Source of the DNA: Allonocardiopsis opalescens
Lineage (GTDB): Bacteria > Actinomycetota > Actinomycetes > Streptosporangiales > Streptosporangiaceae
Assembly: GCF_003002095.1 (NCBI RefSeq)
Contig: NZ_PVZC01000003.1
Coordinates: forward strand, 248,001-312,000
DNA length: 64,000 nucleotides
Direction of reading: 5' to 3'
The translations under genes were made by a program, and so were the position numbers. Numbering within the stretch: position 1 is the first letter of the stretch; every line of letters begins with the position of its first letter. Below, one piece after another: positions 40,572 to 49,338 of the stretch. The notes below the pieces were generated by a model. The model searched no databases. It was not told the origin of the DNA and saw only the letters and a program-made list of their open reading frames with translations.

Positions 40572-40602
40572 TTGACCTCAACTAAAGTTGAGCTTCTAGC
40601 CT
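40572..40602 (+). promoter_or_regulatory. MerR-type promoter/operator of the MFS gene
   Basis: -35 TTGACC and -10 TAGCCT are separated by 19 bp, the overlong spacer typical of MerR-activated promoters. The spacer contains the perfect inverted repeat CTCAAC-TAAA-GTTGAG (40577-40592). No merR-like activator gene is in the window. Confidence 0.72.
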
Positions 40603-40654
40603 CCTCGGTAGTGCCCGGCCGACCGGCCGGCTCCCTACCGAAACGAGGTACCCC

Positions 40655-42235
40655 ATGACGACGCCCGCCCCGAGCAGGGCCGGCTGGCGGGAGTGGCTCG
40701 GCCTGGCCGTCCTGGTGCTGCCGCTGTTCATACTGGCCGTGGACATGACCGTGCTGCTGCTCGCCATGCCGTCCATCAGCGCGGACCTGCGCCCGGGCGC
40801 CGCCGAGATGCTGTGGATCATGCACGTGTACGGCTTCCTGATCGCCGGCTTCCTGATCACGATGGGGCGGCTCGGCGACCGGGTGGGACGGCGGCGGCTG
40901 CTCCTGGTCGGCTCGGCCGCCTTCGCCGGCGTCTCCGTCTTCGCCGCCTTCTCCACCAGCGCCGAAGCGCTGATCGCCAGCCGGGCGCTGCTCGGGGTGG
41001 CCGGGGCGAGCCTGATGCCGTCCGTCTACGCGCTGCTGCGGCCGATGTTCCGCGACCGCCGCCAGTTCACCCTGGCCATCGCCATCCTGGTCAGCACCTT
41101 CACCGTCGGCACCGCGCTCGGTCCGCTGGTCGGCGGCATCGTGCTGGAGTACTTCTGGTGGGGCGCGGTCTTCCTGATCAACGTGCCGCCAGTCCTGGTG
41201 CTGCTGGCGGTCGGCCCCTTCGTGCTGCCCGAGCACCGCTCCCCCGGTGTCGGACCGCTCGACCTGCCCAGCGTGCTGCTGTCGCTGGCCGGCATGCTCG
41301 GCATCATCTACGGCATCCAGGAGACCGCCGAGCACGGGTTCGGCGCGGTGCCGACGGCGGTGGCCGCCCTGGGCGCGCTCGCGGCGACCGTCTTCGTCCG
41401 CCGCCAGCTGCGGCTGGCCGACCCGCTGCTCGACCTGCGCCTGTTCGCCAACCGCGCCTTCAGCGTCTCCCTGGTGGGCGTGGTGACCGTCGGCATCGGG
41501 GGGATGGGCGCCGAACTCTTCCTCGCCCAGTACCTCCAGTCGGTGCTCGGCCTGCGGCCGCTGGAGGCCGGGCTGCTGATGGTGCTGCCCGCCGCCGTCG
41601 GCCTGGTCGGCACCATGAGCGCGCCCGCGCTCGCCCGCCGGATGCGCCCCGCGTACGCCATGGGCGGCGGGCTGCTGCTCAGCGCCGCCGGGTACCTGCT
41701 GATCGGGGTGGCCGGCGACGGTCTCGGCCTGGCGGTGGCACTGTCGGGCCTGCTGCTGGCCATGTTCGGGCAGGGACCGACCTGGACGCTGGGCAGCGAC
41801 CTCATCCTCGCCACCTCGCCGCCGGAGCGGGTCGGCTCCGCCTCGGCGATGCAGGAGGTGAGCGGTGAACTCGGGGGCGCCCTCGGCATGGCCCTGGTGG
41901 GCAGCGCCGGCATGGTGGTCTACCGGTCCGCGCTGGCCGGCAGCATGCCCGGCGACGTCCCGCCCGAGGCGGCCGCGGCGGCGCTCGACAGCGTCGGCGC
42001 GGCCGGCACCGCAGCCGCCGACCTGCCCGCCGGCACGGCCGAGGGCCTGCTCGCCGCGGCTCACGAGTCCTTCACCGCCGCGGCGCAGACCGGCTTCGCG
42101 CTCGCCGCGGTGCTGTCCGCGCTGGGCGCGGTCATGTTCGGCGTCCTGCTCCGCGACGTCCGCTCCGGCGCCGAGCACGTCCCCGACACCGACGGCACCG
42201 AGCCCGCCGCGGCGGCTCCGGTGCCCGAGCCGTAG
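40655..42235 (+). CDS. MFS drug/metabolite exporter (DHA2, 14 TMS)
   Basis: 526 residues. Fourteen hydrophobic segments. Motif A is GRLGDRVGRRRLLLVG after TM2; motif C-like GTALGPLVGGIVLEYFWWGAVFLINVP is in TM5-6. The family includes QacA/SmvA-like exporters. A charged acidic tail ends the protein. The MerR-type promoter suggests induction by a toxic, possibly cationic or redox-active, compound. A 17-bp-stem terminator follows. Confidence 0.93.
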   Translation: MTTPAPSRAGWREWLGLAVLVLPLFILAVDMTVLLLAMPSISADLRPGAAEMLWIMHVYGFLIAGFLITMGRLGDRVGRRRLLLVGSAAFAGVSVFAAFSTSAEALIASRALLGVAGASLMPSVYALLRPMFRDRRQFTLAIAILVSTFTVGTALGPLVGGIVLEYFWWGAVFLINVPPVLVLLAVGPFVLPEHRSPGVGPLDLPSVLLSLAGMLGIIYGIQETAEHGFGAVPTAVAALGALAATVFVRRQLRLADPLLDLRLFANRAFSVSLVGVVTVGIGGMGAELFLAQYLQSVLGLRPLEAGLLMVLPAAVGLVGTMSAPALARRMRPAYAMGGGLLLSAAGYLLIGVAGDGLGLAVALSGLLLAMFGQGPTWTLGSDLILATSPPERVGSASAMQEVSGELGGALGMALVGSAGMVVYRSALAGSMPGDVPPEAAAAALDSVGAAGTAAADLPAGTAEGLLAAAHESFTAAAQTGFALAAVLSALGAVMFGVLLRDVRSGAEHVPDTDGTEPAAAAPVPEP

Positions 42236-42346
42236 ATCCGGGCGGACGGCCGGGCGGCGCCGTGCGGCCGCCCGGCTCCGCCGTGCCCTTCGGGGCGGGC
42301 CGGCCTCGCGTCATTTCGAGGTCTCGGCGCCTTGGGGCGGGGAGCC

Positions 42347-42386
42347 CGCCGCCCATCGGGTCCATCGCCGGACCCGATGGGCGGCG
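42347..42386 (+). terminator. Terminator after the MFS gene
   Basis: 17-bp perfect stem (inner part CCCATCGGGTCC) with loop ATCGCC. The rest of the 485-bp gap to the ATP-grasp gene has no recognisable gene; a weaker hairpin GCCGGGCGGC/GGCCGCCCGGC lies at about 42250. Confidence 0.65.
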
Positions 42387-42720
42387 CGTCCGTGAGCCGG
42401 TCGCCCGGAGCCAGATGACGTACACCGGCGGCGCCGGGCGCCCGTCCGGGCGGGACTCCTACATCCCGGCCATGTCCGCGACGCTCCCGTCCCCGATGGG
42501 CGTCAGGGCAGCGCTGGTCGACGGCGTCCGCTTCGCCGTCCCGACGATCGCCGGCGTGAGCCGCACCAACACGATCCATGACGTGCGCGCCCAGACGCTG
42601 GGACCTGTCCGAGCCGCCCACGATGGGCGCCCTGGCCCGGACTGCCCCGATCCGCTGAGCGCCCGCGCGGCCCCGGAACCCGGTGGCGCTCCGGCGGAGG
42701 CCGCGCCACCATGGGCGACC

Positions 42721-43524
42721 GTGGAGCGAACCGGGCCGCTGGCGCTGGCCCCCTGGTACACGCCGACCGCCGAGCTGCTGGCCGGCGCGGCGCGTCGGCG
42801 CGGCATGGAGGTGGTCGGGCTGCCCGGGGACGGGCGGCCGCCCGCCGGGCTGCGCGGCCGGGCGGTCCACTACTACGGCGGGCCCGGGTACGCCCGCCGG
42901 GTGGCGGCGGAGCTGGACCTGGCGCTGCTCGAAGCGGACCAGGACTGGCTCACCGGCCTGCCCGAGACCGTCACCCGCCGGCGCGTGACGGCCGCGACCC
43001 TCGCCGAGGCGCGCCGGCTGACCCGGCCCGCCTTCGTGAAGCCGCCGCGCGACAAGGGCTTCCCGGCCGCCGTCTACCCCGGCGGCGGTGCGCTGGCCGA
43101 GATCGGGCTGCCGGCCGGCACACCGGTGCAGATCGCCGAGGTGGTGGCCTTCACCCGCGAGTTCCGGCTGTTCCTGCTGGACGGCGAGGTGCGCGCCGGC
43201 AGCCAGTACGCCACCCACGGCGTGCTGGACGCGCGGCCGCTCGCGGGGCACCCCGACCGCGCCGCCGTGCTCGGCTTCACCGCCGACCTGCTCGCCGCGC
43301 ACGGCGGCACGCTGCCCAGCGCCGTCGTGGTGGACGTGGGGCCGGTGGCCGACCCGGTCACCGGCTCGGTGCGCGGCTGGGGGGTGGTCGAGGCCAATAT
43401 GGCCTGGTTCAGCAGCGCCTACGCGGCCGAGCCCGACGGCGTCCTCGACACGGTGCTGCGCGCCGCCGGACCGCGCGCCGCGGTCGCCGCCCGCGACCGG
43501 CCGTTCGTCCGGAGCCGGCCATAG
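42721..43524 (+). CDS. ATP-grasp domain protein (DUF4343-like)
   Basis: 267 residues from a GTG chosen because codon and protein quality fall off upstream. The sequence PAFVKPPRDKGFPAAVYPGG carries the phosphate-loop Lys, QIAEVVAFTREFRLFLLDGEV and the hinge Glu follow, and VVVDVGPVAD ... WGVVEANMAWFSSAYA supplies the Mg-binding D/E-x-N. It has an ATP-grasp fold of the DUF4343 type. Ligase activity on an amino acid or peptide is possible but not shown. No partner gene is nearby. Confidence 0.8.
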   Translation: MERTGPLALAPWYTPTAELLAGAARRRGMEVVGLPGDGRPPAGLRGRAVHYYGGPGYARRVAAELDLALLEADQDWLTGLPETVTRRRVTAATLAEARRLTRPAFVKPPRDKGFPAAVYPGGGALAEIGLPAGTPVQIAEVVAFTREFRLFLLDGEVRAGSQYATHGVLDARPLAGHPDRAAVLGFTADLLAAHGGTLPSAVVVDVGPVADPVTGSVRGWGVVEANMAWFSSAYAAEPDGVLDTVLRAAGPRAAVAARDRPFVRSRP

Positions 43525-43619
43525 CGCCGCGAAAACCCCGGGAATCCCCATGGCGACCTGGCGCTTTGTCGACAAGTCCACGCCCGGCCGGTGTCACTGC
43601 CGCCCGTTAGCGTGTCCGG

Positions 43620-44081
43620 GTGGACGCCATGGAGCGGGTGCGCGCCATGCGCATCGGACGCGGCGAGCGCGCGCCGCGAAAGCCGCTGCTGCTGCTGTTC
43701 GCGCTCGGGCGCTTCCAGCGTGACGGAGGCGCGCCGATCCCCTTCGCGACCGCCGAGGACCCCGTCGACGCGCTGCTGCACCGCTTCGCGTCCGCGCAGC
43801 GCTACGGCGGCGCCCACCACCCCTTCCACCACCTCGCCAACGACGACCGCCTCTGGACGGTCGAGACCCCGCAGGGCCCGGGCAGCCCGGGCCCGTCGGC
43901 CCGCACGCTGCGCAGCAGCCGCGCCACCGGCCGCCTGCACCCCGAACTGCTGCGCGAACTGGCGGCCGATCCCGGGCTGCCGGCCCGGCTGGTGCGCTTC
44001 CTGCTGGCCGAGCACTTCCCCGCACAGCAGCACGCCGACATCTGCCGGGAGGTCGGACTGGACCCGGCGCAGGCGGCCTAG
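43620..44081 (+). CDS. Stand-alone sulfur-binding domain (phosphorothioate-DNA recognition)
   Basis: 153 residues from GTG. RAPRKPLLLLFALGRFQRDGG, then AHHPFHHLANDDRLWTVETPQG and GRLHPELLRELAADPGLPARLVRFLLAEHFPAQQHADICREVGLD match the N-terminal SBD of ScoMcrA-type restriction enzymes that read phosphorothioate-modified DNA. The (Y/H)PFxHL block is at residues 67-72. In those enzymes an HNH nuclease follows; here the stop comes directly after the SBD and the next gene is convergent 95 bp away, so the nuclease is missing. It is either a truncated remnant or a genuine reader without nuclease. Confidence 0.82.
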   Translation: MDAMERVRAMRIGRGERAPRKPLLLLFALGRFQRDGGAPIPFATAEDPVDALLHRFASAQRYGGAHHPFHHLANDDRLWTVETPQGPGSPGPSARTLRSSRATGRLHPELLRELAADPGLPARLVRFLLAEHFPAQQHADICREVGLDPAQAA

Positions 44082-44176
44082 GCCGGCCGGGAAGCTCCCG
44101 CGACGGCCTGCCGACCAGGCGGCGTCCGGGCCGAGCGAGCACCGGGCGGCCGCGTAGGCCGCCCGGCGCCCACCCG

Positions 44177-45229
44177 TCACGCCGCCGTGTCCCGGCGGCG
44201 GTTCCGCCGCACCAGCCAGGTGCCCAGCAGTACGGCGCCGAGGACCATCACGGTGTTGTGCGCGTACTGGGCGGCCTGCGGGACCTCGCCGATCGGGTCC
44301 GCCAAGTAGCCGATGAGCGCACGCGCGGCCAGCGCTCCGGCGGCCAGGGCGGCGGTATGCGCACCCGACCAGCGGGGCGAGCGGGCGAGGCGGGAGACCG
44401 CCCAGGCGGTGGCGGCCAGGACCGCGGCGCCGAAGGCCACCCCCGCCCAGGTCTCGGGAGCCAGGTTGAAGGCGAAGCCGGCGACGAGGCCGAGCAGACT
44501 GAGGACCAGCGGCGCCGGTACGCGGCCGTCCGGACGGGGGCGGGGCGCCCGCCGTCCGAGTGTGAACGCGTATCCGGCGAGCACCGCCACCGCGGCCAGC
44601 GAGCCGGCCAGCTGGGCGGCCGAGGCCCCGGTGCCCGGTACGACCTCCGACAGGATCAGCGCGGCCGCCGCCAGGTAGAGCAGCACCGCCAGCACCAGGC
44701 CGGGCAGGCGCAGCCAGGGCCGGCGCCCCAGTCGGGGGCCCGCCGCCTCGACCAGCGCGATGGGGATCCCGAAGCTCCACACGGTGTGGCCGACCACGAA
44801 GTTCAACGCGTTGTAGCCGGCGAAGCCCAGCGGCTCGATCAGCGTCGGCAGCAGCTGCTCGTTCCAGGAGCCGATCCGCGGGTCCGCCATGCTGAACAGC
44901 GACTGGTCGATGACGCCCGCCTGGAGCAGCCCGAAGGCGGCCGCCAAGGCCAGGATTCCCGGCCAGCGCAGCCCGAAGCGCCGCGCCAGCTCGTGGATGA
45001 GCAGCGCCGGGGCACCGTAGAGCGGCGCCAGGATCAGCAGGCCGGTGGCCAGGGCGACCGGGTTCCCGGTGCTGCTGTCGTAGCCGACGGCGTACTCGGC
45101 GCCGATCGGCGCCAGCACCAGCAGCATCAGCGCGAGCGCCCACCGCGCCCGCCGGGGCGCTTCCGCGCCCGCCTCCCGCGTGCGTACGGCGTCCGCCCCG
45201 CCGCCCGTCCCACCCGCCCTGTCGACCAC
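44177..45229 (-). CDS. Polytopic membrane protein of unknown function
   Basis: 350 residues from GTG, after GGAGG. Nine to ten membrane helices, e.g. WALALMLLVLAPIGAEYAVGY, LATGLLILAPLYGAPALLIHELARRFG, WLRLPGLVLAVLLYLAAAALILSEV. LIHELARRFG gives an HE pair close to the membrane that might recall an intramembrane protease, but the CPBP motifs are not present. Cys is absent. Function unknown. Confidence 0.8.
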   Translation of the reverse strand: MVDRAGGTGGGADAVRTREAGAEAPRRARWALALMLLVLAPIGAEYAVGYDSSTGNPVALATGLLILAPLYGAPALLIHELARRFGLRWPGILALAAAFGLLQAGVIDQSLFSMADPRIGSWNEQLLPTLIEPLGFAGYNALNFVVGHTVWSFGIPIALVEAAGPRLGRRPWLRLPGLVLAVLLYLAAAALILSEVVPGTGASAAQLAGSLAAVAVLAGYAFTLGRRAPRPRPDGRVPAPLVLSLLGLVAGFAFNLAPETWAGVAFGAAVLAATAWAVSRLARSPRWSGAHTAALAAGALAARALIGYLADPIGEVPQAAQYAHNTVMVLGAVLLGTWLVRRNRRRDTAA

Positions 45230-45397
45230 CGAGAACGCCTCCCACCACCGCGAAACCCCTGTACGGACGGTTCGACGGTAGGGAGGCCGGGGCGCCGGCC
45301 GAATCGGCCGACGGCATCGGGACCGGCGACGTCGGTACGACGATCCGGCGGACGGCAGTCGACTAAAGTACCGGGACCGGCCGAACGGCCGCGCGCC

Positions 45398-45709
45398 TCA
45401 GGTCCGCGCCGCCGCCAGGATCTTCTCTGTGGTGCCCGCGAAGCGCGAGGTCGCGCGGACGCGGTAGGTCCGCTCCACGAACCGCGCCGGGTTCCCGGCC
45501 CGGCCCTTCGGCGAGCGCGGCACCACGAACACCTCGCCCGCCGTCGCGGCGATGTCGCCCGCGTAGTCGGCCCGGACCATCCGAACGGCCGCGAGCCGGC
45601 CCCGCGCGCACCGGCCGAGGAACACCGGCCCCATCCAGCCGGCGCCGAGCCGGCCGATCAGCCGGTAGCCGCCGATCCGCCGAGGGGCCCGCGCCGCCAG
45701 TCGCTCCAT
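45398..45709 (-). pseudogene. Truncated Ser/Thr protein kinase (glycine-loop remnant)
   Basis: 103 residues with ribosome site GGGGGAG. RRIGGYRLIGRLGAGWMGPVFLGRCARGRLAAVRMVRADYAGD copies the start of actinomycete Ser/Thr kinases (usual form GYRLLGRLGAGGMGxVYLGR...VAVKVI). The ATP-binding Lys of VAVK is Arg (AAVRMV), and everything after this subdomain, including HRD and DFG, is absent. The remaining 55 residues resemble nothing known. Probably a decayed kinase; a free-standing small protein cannot be excluded. Confidence 0.65.
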
Positions 45710-45800
45710 CTCCCCCGGACCTGTCGTGGCGAACCGCCCAGCGGAGTCAACTCAAGCAGAAGCGGCGCACCCTCGCCGCGAACGCGGCGGCGCGGCCGGC

Positions 45801-46490
45801 CTACAGCCGTCGCTGGACCACGATGGTGCCGCCCGCGCGGTCGTGCAGGGTGCGGATCTGCGAGCTGCTCGCGCCCAGCAGGAAGTCGATCAGCGCGCCG
45901 ATCAGCGTGAGGCCGAGCAGGATCTGCACGGCCGCACGCGCCGCGGCGCGGCCCTTGGACGGCGGGAAGCCGGTGGCGGTGGAGACCGTGATGGTGTTGG
46001 TCAGCAGCTTGCCCGCGGTGCGGCCGGTGAAGGAGGTCAGCAGCCAGAAGTACGCGAAGCCGCAGAACAGCGCGAGCGCGATGGTGGTGAAGGTGCCGAT
46101 CATGAACGCGGGCGGCACGCCGTCGCTGGTGCCCTCGCGGAAACCGGCATCGGTTGCCACGCTGATCAGGGTGCTGACGAGCATGCCGATGAAGTACACC
46201 ACCCAGACGATCGCCCAGAAGGCCATCACGTCGACGATCAGGCCGAACAGCCGCACACCCCACGGGGCCGGCGGTGCCGCGCGGTAGTCCTGCGGCCCGC
46301 GCGGCCGGGCGGGCGGGGGCGCCGGGGGACCCGGGGGCGGGAAGGCCGCGCGGCCGGGCGGCGGCCCCGGCGGGTGACCGGACGCGGATCCCGGGGCGGG
46401 CGCGCCCGGGGGCGGCGGGCCGTACCGCCCGGGGGCGACATCGGGGTGGCGGTAGTCGGGGTTCCCAGGGGGCTGCACGGCGGTCCTCAT
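45801..46490 (-). CDS. RDD family membrane protein
   Basis: 229 residues. A Pro/Gly-rich cytoplasmic N-terminus (about 1-75) is followed by the RDD domain: WGVRLFGLIVDVMAFWAIVWVVYF, a second helix IALALFCGFAYFWLLTSF followed by TGRTAGKLLTNTITVS, and AVQILLGLTLIGALIDFLL then HDRAGGTIVV. The GRTxGK and HDRxAGT motifs define the family. Transport or membrane-homeostasis role unproven. Confidence 0.9.
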   Translation of the reverse strand: MRTAVQPPGNPDYRHPDVAPGRYGPPPPGAPAPGSASGHPPGPPPGRAAFPPPGPPAPPPARPRGPQDYRAAPPAPWGVRLFGLIVDVMAFWAIVWVVYFIGMLVSTLISVATDAGFREGTSDGVPPAFMIGTFTTIALALFCGFAYFWLLTSFTGRTAGKLLTNTITVSTATGFPPSKGRAAARAAVQILLGLTLIGALIDFLLGASSSQIRTLHDRAGGTIVVQRRL

Positions 46491-46712
46491 CGGTCGGGTG
46501 GCGGATAACGGATAGTTTGTACGCGCATCCTAAGGTTCCGCGGCCGAATCGCGGCGCCGTCCAGAGGCGACGGCCGGGGCGGCGGCCCTGGCCGCCCGAG
46601 GGACGCTCGGGGCCCTATCCGTACAATTGCCATCATCCCGGACGGGTGACACGGCGATGCGCCGGACCGTCCGGCCCCTGACGGCCCCGCGCGGACACGA
46701 GGAAGGCGGCCT

Positions 46713-47894
46713 GTGAGCCCTGTCATCGCCGTGGTCGCCGACGACCTCACCGGAGCCGGCGACGCCGCCCTCCAATTCCTGCACGCCGGCTGGTCCACCG
46801 AACTGCTGCTCGCCCCGGGGGCGAGCGGCGCCGAGGTGGTCGCGGTGAGCACCGACTCCCGCGCGCTGGGCGCCGACACGGCCGCGCACGCGGCCGGTGC
46901 CTCCGCCCGGACGCTGCGGGAGGCGGGCGCCCGCCACCTGTACAAGAAGGTCGACTCCACCCTGCGCGGACCCGTGCGGGCCGAGATCGACGCGGTCCGC
47001 CGCGCCTGGTCCCCCGCCGCCACCGCCGTGGTCTGCCCAGCCTTCCCCGCGGCGGGCCGCACGGTCCGCGACGGCGTCCTGCTGGTCGACGGGGTCCCGG
47101 TGGCCGAGACGGGCTTCGGCGCCGACCCGGTCACGCCGGTAGCGGAGAGCCACGTCCCCACCCTGCTGGGGGCGGCGCACCTGCGGCTGGAGTCCGACGA
47201 CCCGGTGGCGAACGCCGCCGCGCTCGCCGCGGCGGGCGGCGTGGTGGCGGTCGATGCCGAGGACGACGCCGACCTGCGGCGGATCGCCGCGGCCGTCGCG
47301 CGGCTGGGCGACGGCGCGATCCCGGTCGGCTCGGCGGGCCTGGCGGTGCCGGTGGCCCGCGCCTGGGCGGAGCTCGCGGTGCCCGCGCCCGTGCTGCTCG
47401 TCGTCACCTCCCTGCACGCGGCCAGCCGCGCCCAGGTGGCCGTGCTCGCCGAGCGCCACCCCGGCTGCGTGGCGCGGCCGCCCGCCGCCGCCCTGGCCGA
47501 CGACGCCGCCTGGGCCGACTGGTGCGAACAGCTGCGGCGCCGGCAGGCGGACGCGGAGGACCTGCTGGTGCTGACGGCGCCCGAGGAGCGCGCCGCAGGG
47601 GTCGGCTCCGCCCTGGTGAACCGACGCTTCGGAGCGCTCGCGGCCGGACTCGCCGCCGCGCACCCGGTTGCCGGGATCGTGGCGACCGGCGGCGACGGCG
47701 CCCGCGCCGTCGTGGACGCCCTCGGCGCACGCGGGATCGCGCTGGTGGGGGAGGTCGCGGCCGGAATCCCCGTCGGCACCCTGGTCGGCGGCGCCCTGCC
47801 CGGCCGCCGCGTCGTCACCAAGGCCGGCGGCTTCGGCGCGCCGGACGCCCTGCTCCGGGCGGCCGAGGCGGTCCGCGGCGGACCTGCCGGCTGA
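46713..47894 (+). CDS. Four-carbon acid sugar kinase (DUF1537)
   Basis: 393 residues from GTG. N-domain: IAVVADDLTGAGDAALQFLHAGW (substrate-binding DDxTG), STDSRAL, and RHLYKKVDSTLRGPVRAEIDA. The C-terminal nucleotide-binding domain holds VATGGDGARAVVDALGARG, GIPVGTLVGGALPGRRVVTKAGGFG. The family (OtnK/DtnK type) phosphorylates D-erythronate, L- or D-threonate at O4. The cognate PdxA2-like dehydrogenase is encoded 3 kb away, supporting a shared pathway with the operon starting at 52337. Confidence 0.93.
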   Translation: MSPVIAVVADDLTGAGDAALQFLHAGWSTELLLAPGASGAEVVAVSTDSRALGADTAAHAAGASARTLREAGARHLYKKVDSTLRGPVRAEIDAVRRAWSPAATAVVCPAFPAAGRTVRDGVLLVDGVPVAETGFGADPVTPVAESHVPTLLGAAHLRLESDDPVANAAALAAAGGVVAVDAEDDADLRRIAAAVARLGDGAIPVGSAGLAVPVARAWAELAVPAPVLLVVTSLHAASRAQVAVLAERHPGCVARPPAAALADDAAWADWCEQLRRRQADAEDLLVLTAPEERAAGVGSALVNRRFGALAAGLAAAHPVAGIVATGGDGARAVVDALGARGIALVGEVAAGIPVGTLVGGALPGRRVVTKAGGFGAPDALLRAAEAVRGGPAG

Positions 47895-48263
47895 GGTGTT
47901 CGCGGCCTGAGCCGGGCGTGTGCGCGGGCGGTGCCGGCAACGCGCCATGCGCGGCACCCGGATGGCGAACGCGCCGTCCACAGCCGGTGTTCGTGGTGTC
48001 CGCCATCCACAGAATCCTGTTCGGTCCGGACGGTCGGGTGCTCATCCTGGGAGGATGGTGATCAAGGGGGCTCCCCCCACGACGGCGCGGGCGTGGGTTC
48101 TGGCTGGTCAGGGTGGTGTCCGTCGCCTTGTCTGCGTGTGGACCGGGACCGGGACCGGGACCGGTCGCGGGTGCGGCCGCAGTGTGCCGCGGCCGGGGTG
48201 CGCCGCAGGCCGGGCGCGCCGCGGGTTGCGCCGCGGCCGGGCCGACCGAGCGCCGGCCCGGGG
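47895..48263. other. Intergenic gap with (GACCGG)4 repeat
   Basis: 369 bp between convergent genes. A hexamer GACCGG repeated four times at 48141-48164 and a small CATCCT/AGGATG hairpin at about 48046. No gene seen. Confidence 0.5.
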
Positions 48264-48779
48264 TCAGCCGGTGGCGGGCCAGCCCAGGGGGTTGGTGCAG
48301 GACTCCCGGGAGATGCCCGAGCCGGTGTCGGGGAAGCGACCGAAGCGGCTGTTGTGCAGGTGGGCGAAGAAGTAGCACATCCGCTCGCACTCGGCGTCCA
48401 GCACGGCCATGCGCGGGTCGCGGGCGACCGCGGTGTAGAACTCCCGGCCGAGCGCGACGATGAAGCCGCGGGCGTAGAGGAAGCCGTCGTCGGAGCCGTC
48501 GGTCACCGCCTGGATGTCGGCGCGATCGATGTCGTGCAGCAGGCGCTCGACCGCCCGGTCCAGGGCGGTCAGCTCCTCGGCCGGCAGCTCCCGGCTCGCG
48601 GCGGCGAGTTCGTCCAGGAAGCGGCCCAGGGCGCTCTCGACCAGGGGCAGCGACGGCCCGCTGTACGGGTCCTCGCCCGGCGCCCGGTGCGCGAGCGCCC
48701 GCCGCGCGGCGTTCACCTCCGCGCCCAGCGGCGCCCATGCCGCCTCCACCAGCGCCCACAGCCGCTCCGCGTCGTCCAC
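48264..48779 (-). CDS. DUF4240 domain protein
   Basis: 171 residues. MDDAERLWALVEAAW opens the fold; DGFLYARGFIVALGREFYTAVARDP is the family signature. Small soluble proteins of this type are frequent in Streptomyces and Actinomadura; function unknown. The C-terminus RESCTNPLGWPATG suggests a WPxx end region. Confidence 0.85.
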   Translation of the reverse strand: MDDAERLWALVEAAWAPLGAEVNAARRALAHRAPGEDPYSGPSLPLVESALGRFLDELAAASRELPAEELTALDRAVERLLHDIDRADIQAVTDGSDDGFLYARGFIVALGREFYTAVARDPRMAVLDAECERMCYFFAHLHNSRFGRFPDTGSGISRESCTNPLGWPATG

Positions 48780-48853
48780 GCGATGGTCCTCCCGCTCGTC
48801 CGCCGTCGCCGATCAGCAAAGCAGCCGGCACCGACGTTCCGGGCGCCCGGTGC

Positions 48854-49261
48854 TCAGTCGATGACCGCCGTCGCCTCGACCTCGACCAGCAGGTCGGGTT
48901 CGGCCAGGGCGGGGACGCCGATGCCGGTGAGCGGCGGGAAGACGGTGAAGCCCAGCTTGGCGGCGGTGCGGCCGGCGCCCTCGGCGAGCAGGGGCATCTT
49001 GTCGGGGGTCCAGTCGACGAGGTAGACGGTCAGCTTCGCGACGTCGGCGAAGGTGGCGCCGACCTCGGCCAGGGCGGTGCCGAGGTTGAGGAAGCACTGC
49101 TCGACCTGGGCGGCGAGGTCGCCTTCGCCGACGTGGTTGCCGTCGGCGTCGCGGGCGACCTGGCCGGCGATGAACACCAGCCGCGAGCCGGTGGCGACCG
49201 ACACCTGCCGGTAGATGTCGGTCTGGGGCAGTCCCGCCGGGTTCACCAGGGTGATGGCCAT
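48854..49261 (-). CDS. RidA family protein
   Basis: 135 residues. RLVFIAGQVARDADGNHVGEGDLAAQVEQCFLNLGTALAEVGATFADVAKLTVYLVDW is the Rid/YjgF core, and VPALAEPDLLVEVEATAVID closes it. The residue forming the imine-deaminase carboxylate clamp (Arg in archetypal RidA near the C-terminus) is not obvious here, so it may be a Rid subgroup other than RidA. Divergent from a TetR gene across a perfect palindrome, so it is probably inducible. Confidence 0.87.
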   Translation of the reverse strand: MAITLVNPAGLPQTDIYRQVSVATGSRLVFIAGQVARDADGNHVGEGDLAAQVEQCFLNLGTALAEVGATFADVAKLTVYLVDWTPDKMPLLAEGAGRTAAKLGFTVFPPLTGIGVPALAEPDLLVEVEATAVID

Positions 49262-49309
49262 GCTGACTCCTTGTGCGTGCGGTCCCATGCGTCTCGGGCT
49301 AGCCAAACC

Positions 49310-49327
49310 ATAGCATTGCAATGCTAT
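49310..49327. promoter_or_regulatory. 18-bp perfect palindromic operator
   Basis: ATAGCATTGCAATGCTAT lies 11 bp before the TetR start and 48 bp before the RidA start. It is AT-rich in a GC-rich context and almost surely the TetR site, overlapping the TetR promoter. Confidence 0.78.
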
Positions 49328-49338
49328 ATAGTTCGCCC

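Noticed and set aside
44177-45229. CPBP intramembrane protease
   Set aside because: An HE pair exists (LIHELARRFG), but the EExxxR and FxxxH/HxxxB motifs are not seen.
48141-48164. (GACCGG)4 as CRISPR or iteron array
   Set aside because: Simple hexamer slippage without spacers or neighbouring cas/rep genes.
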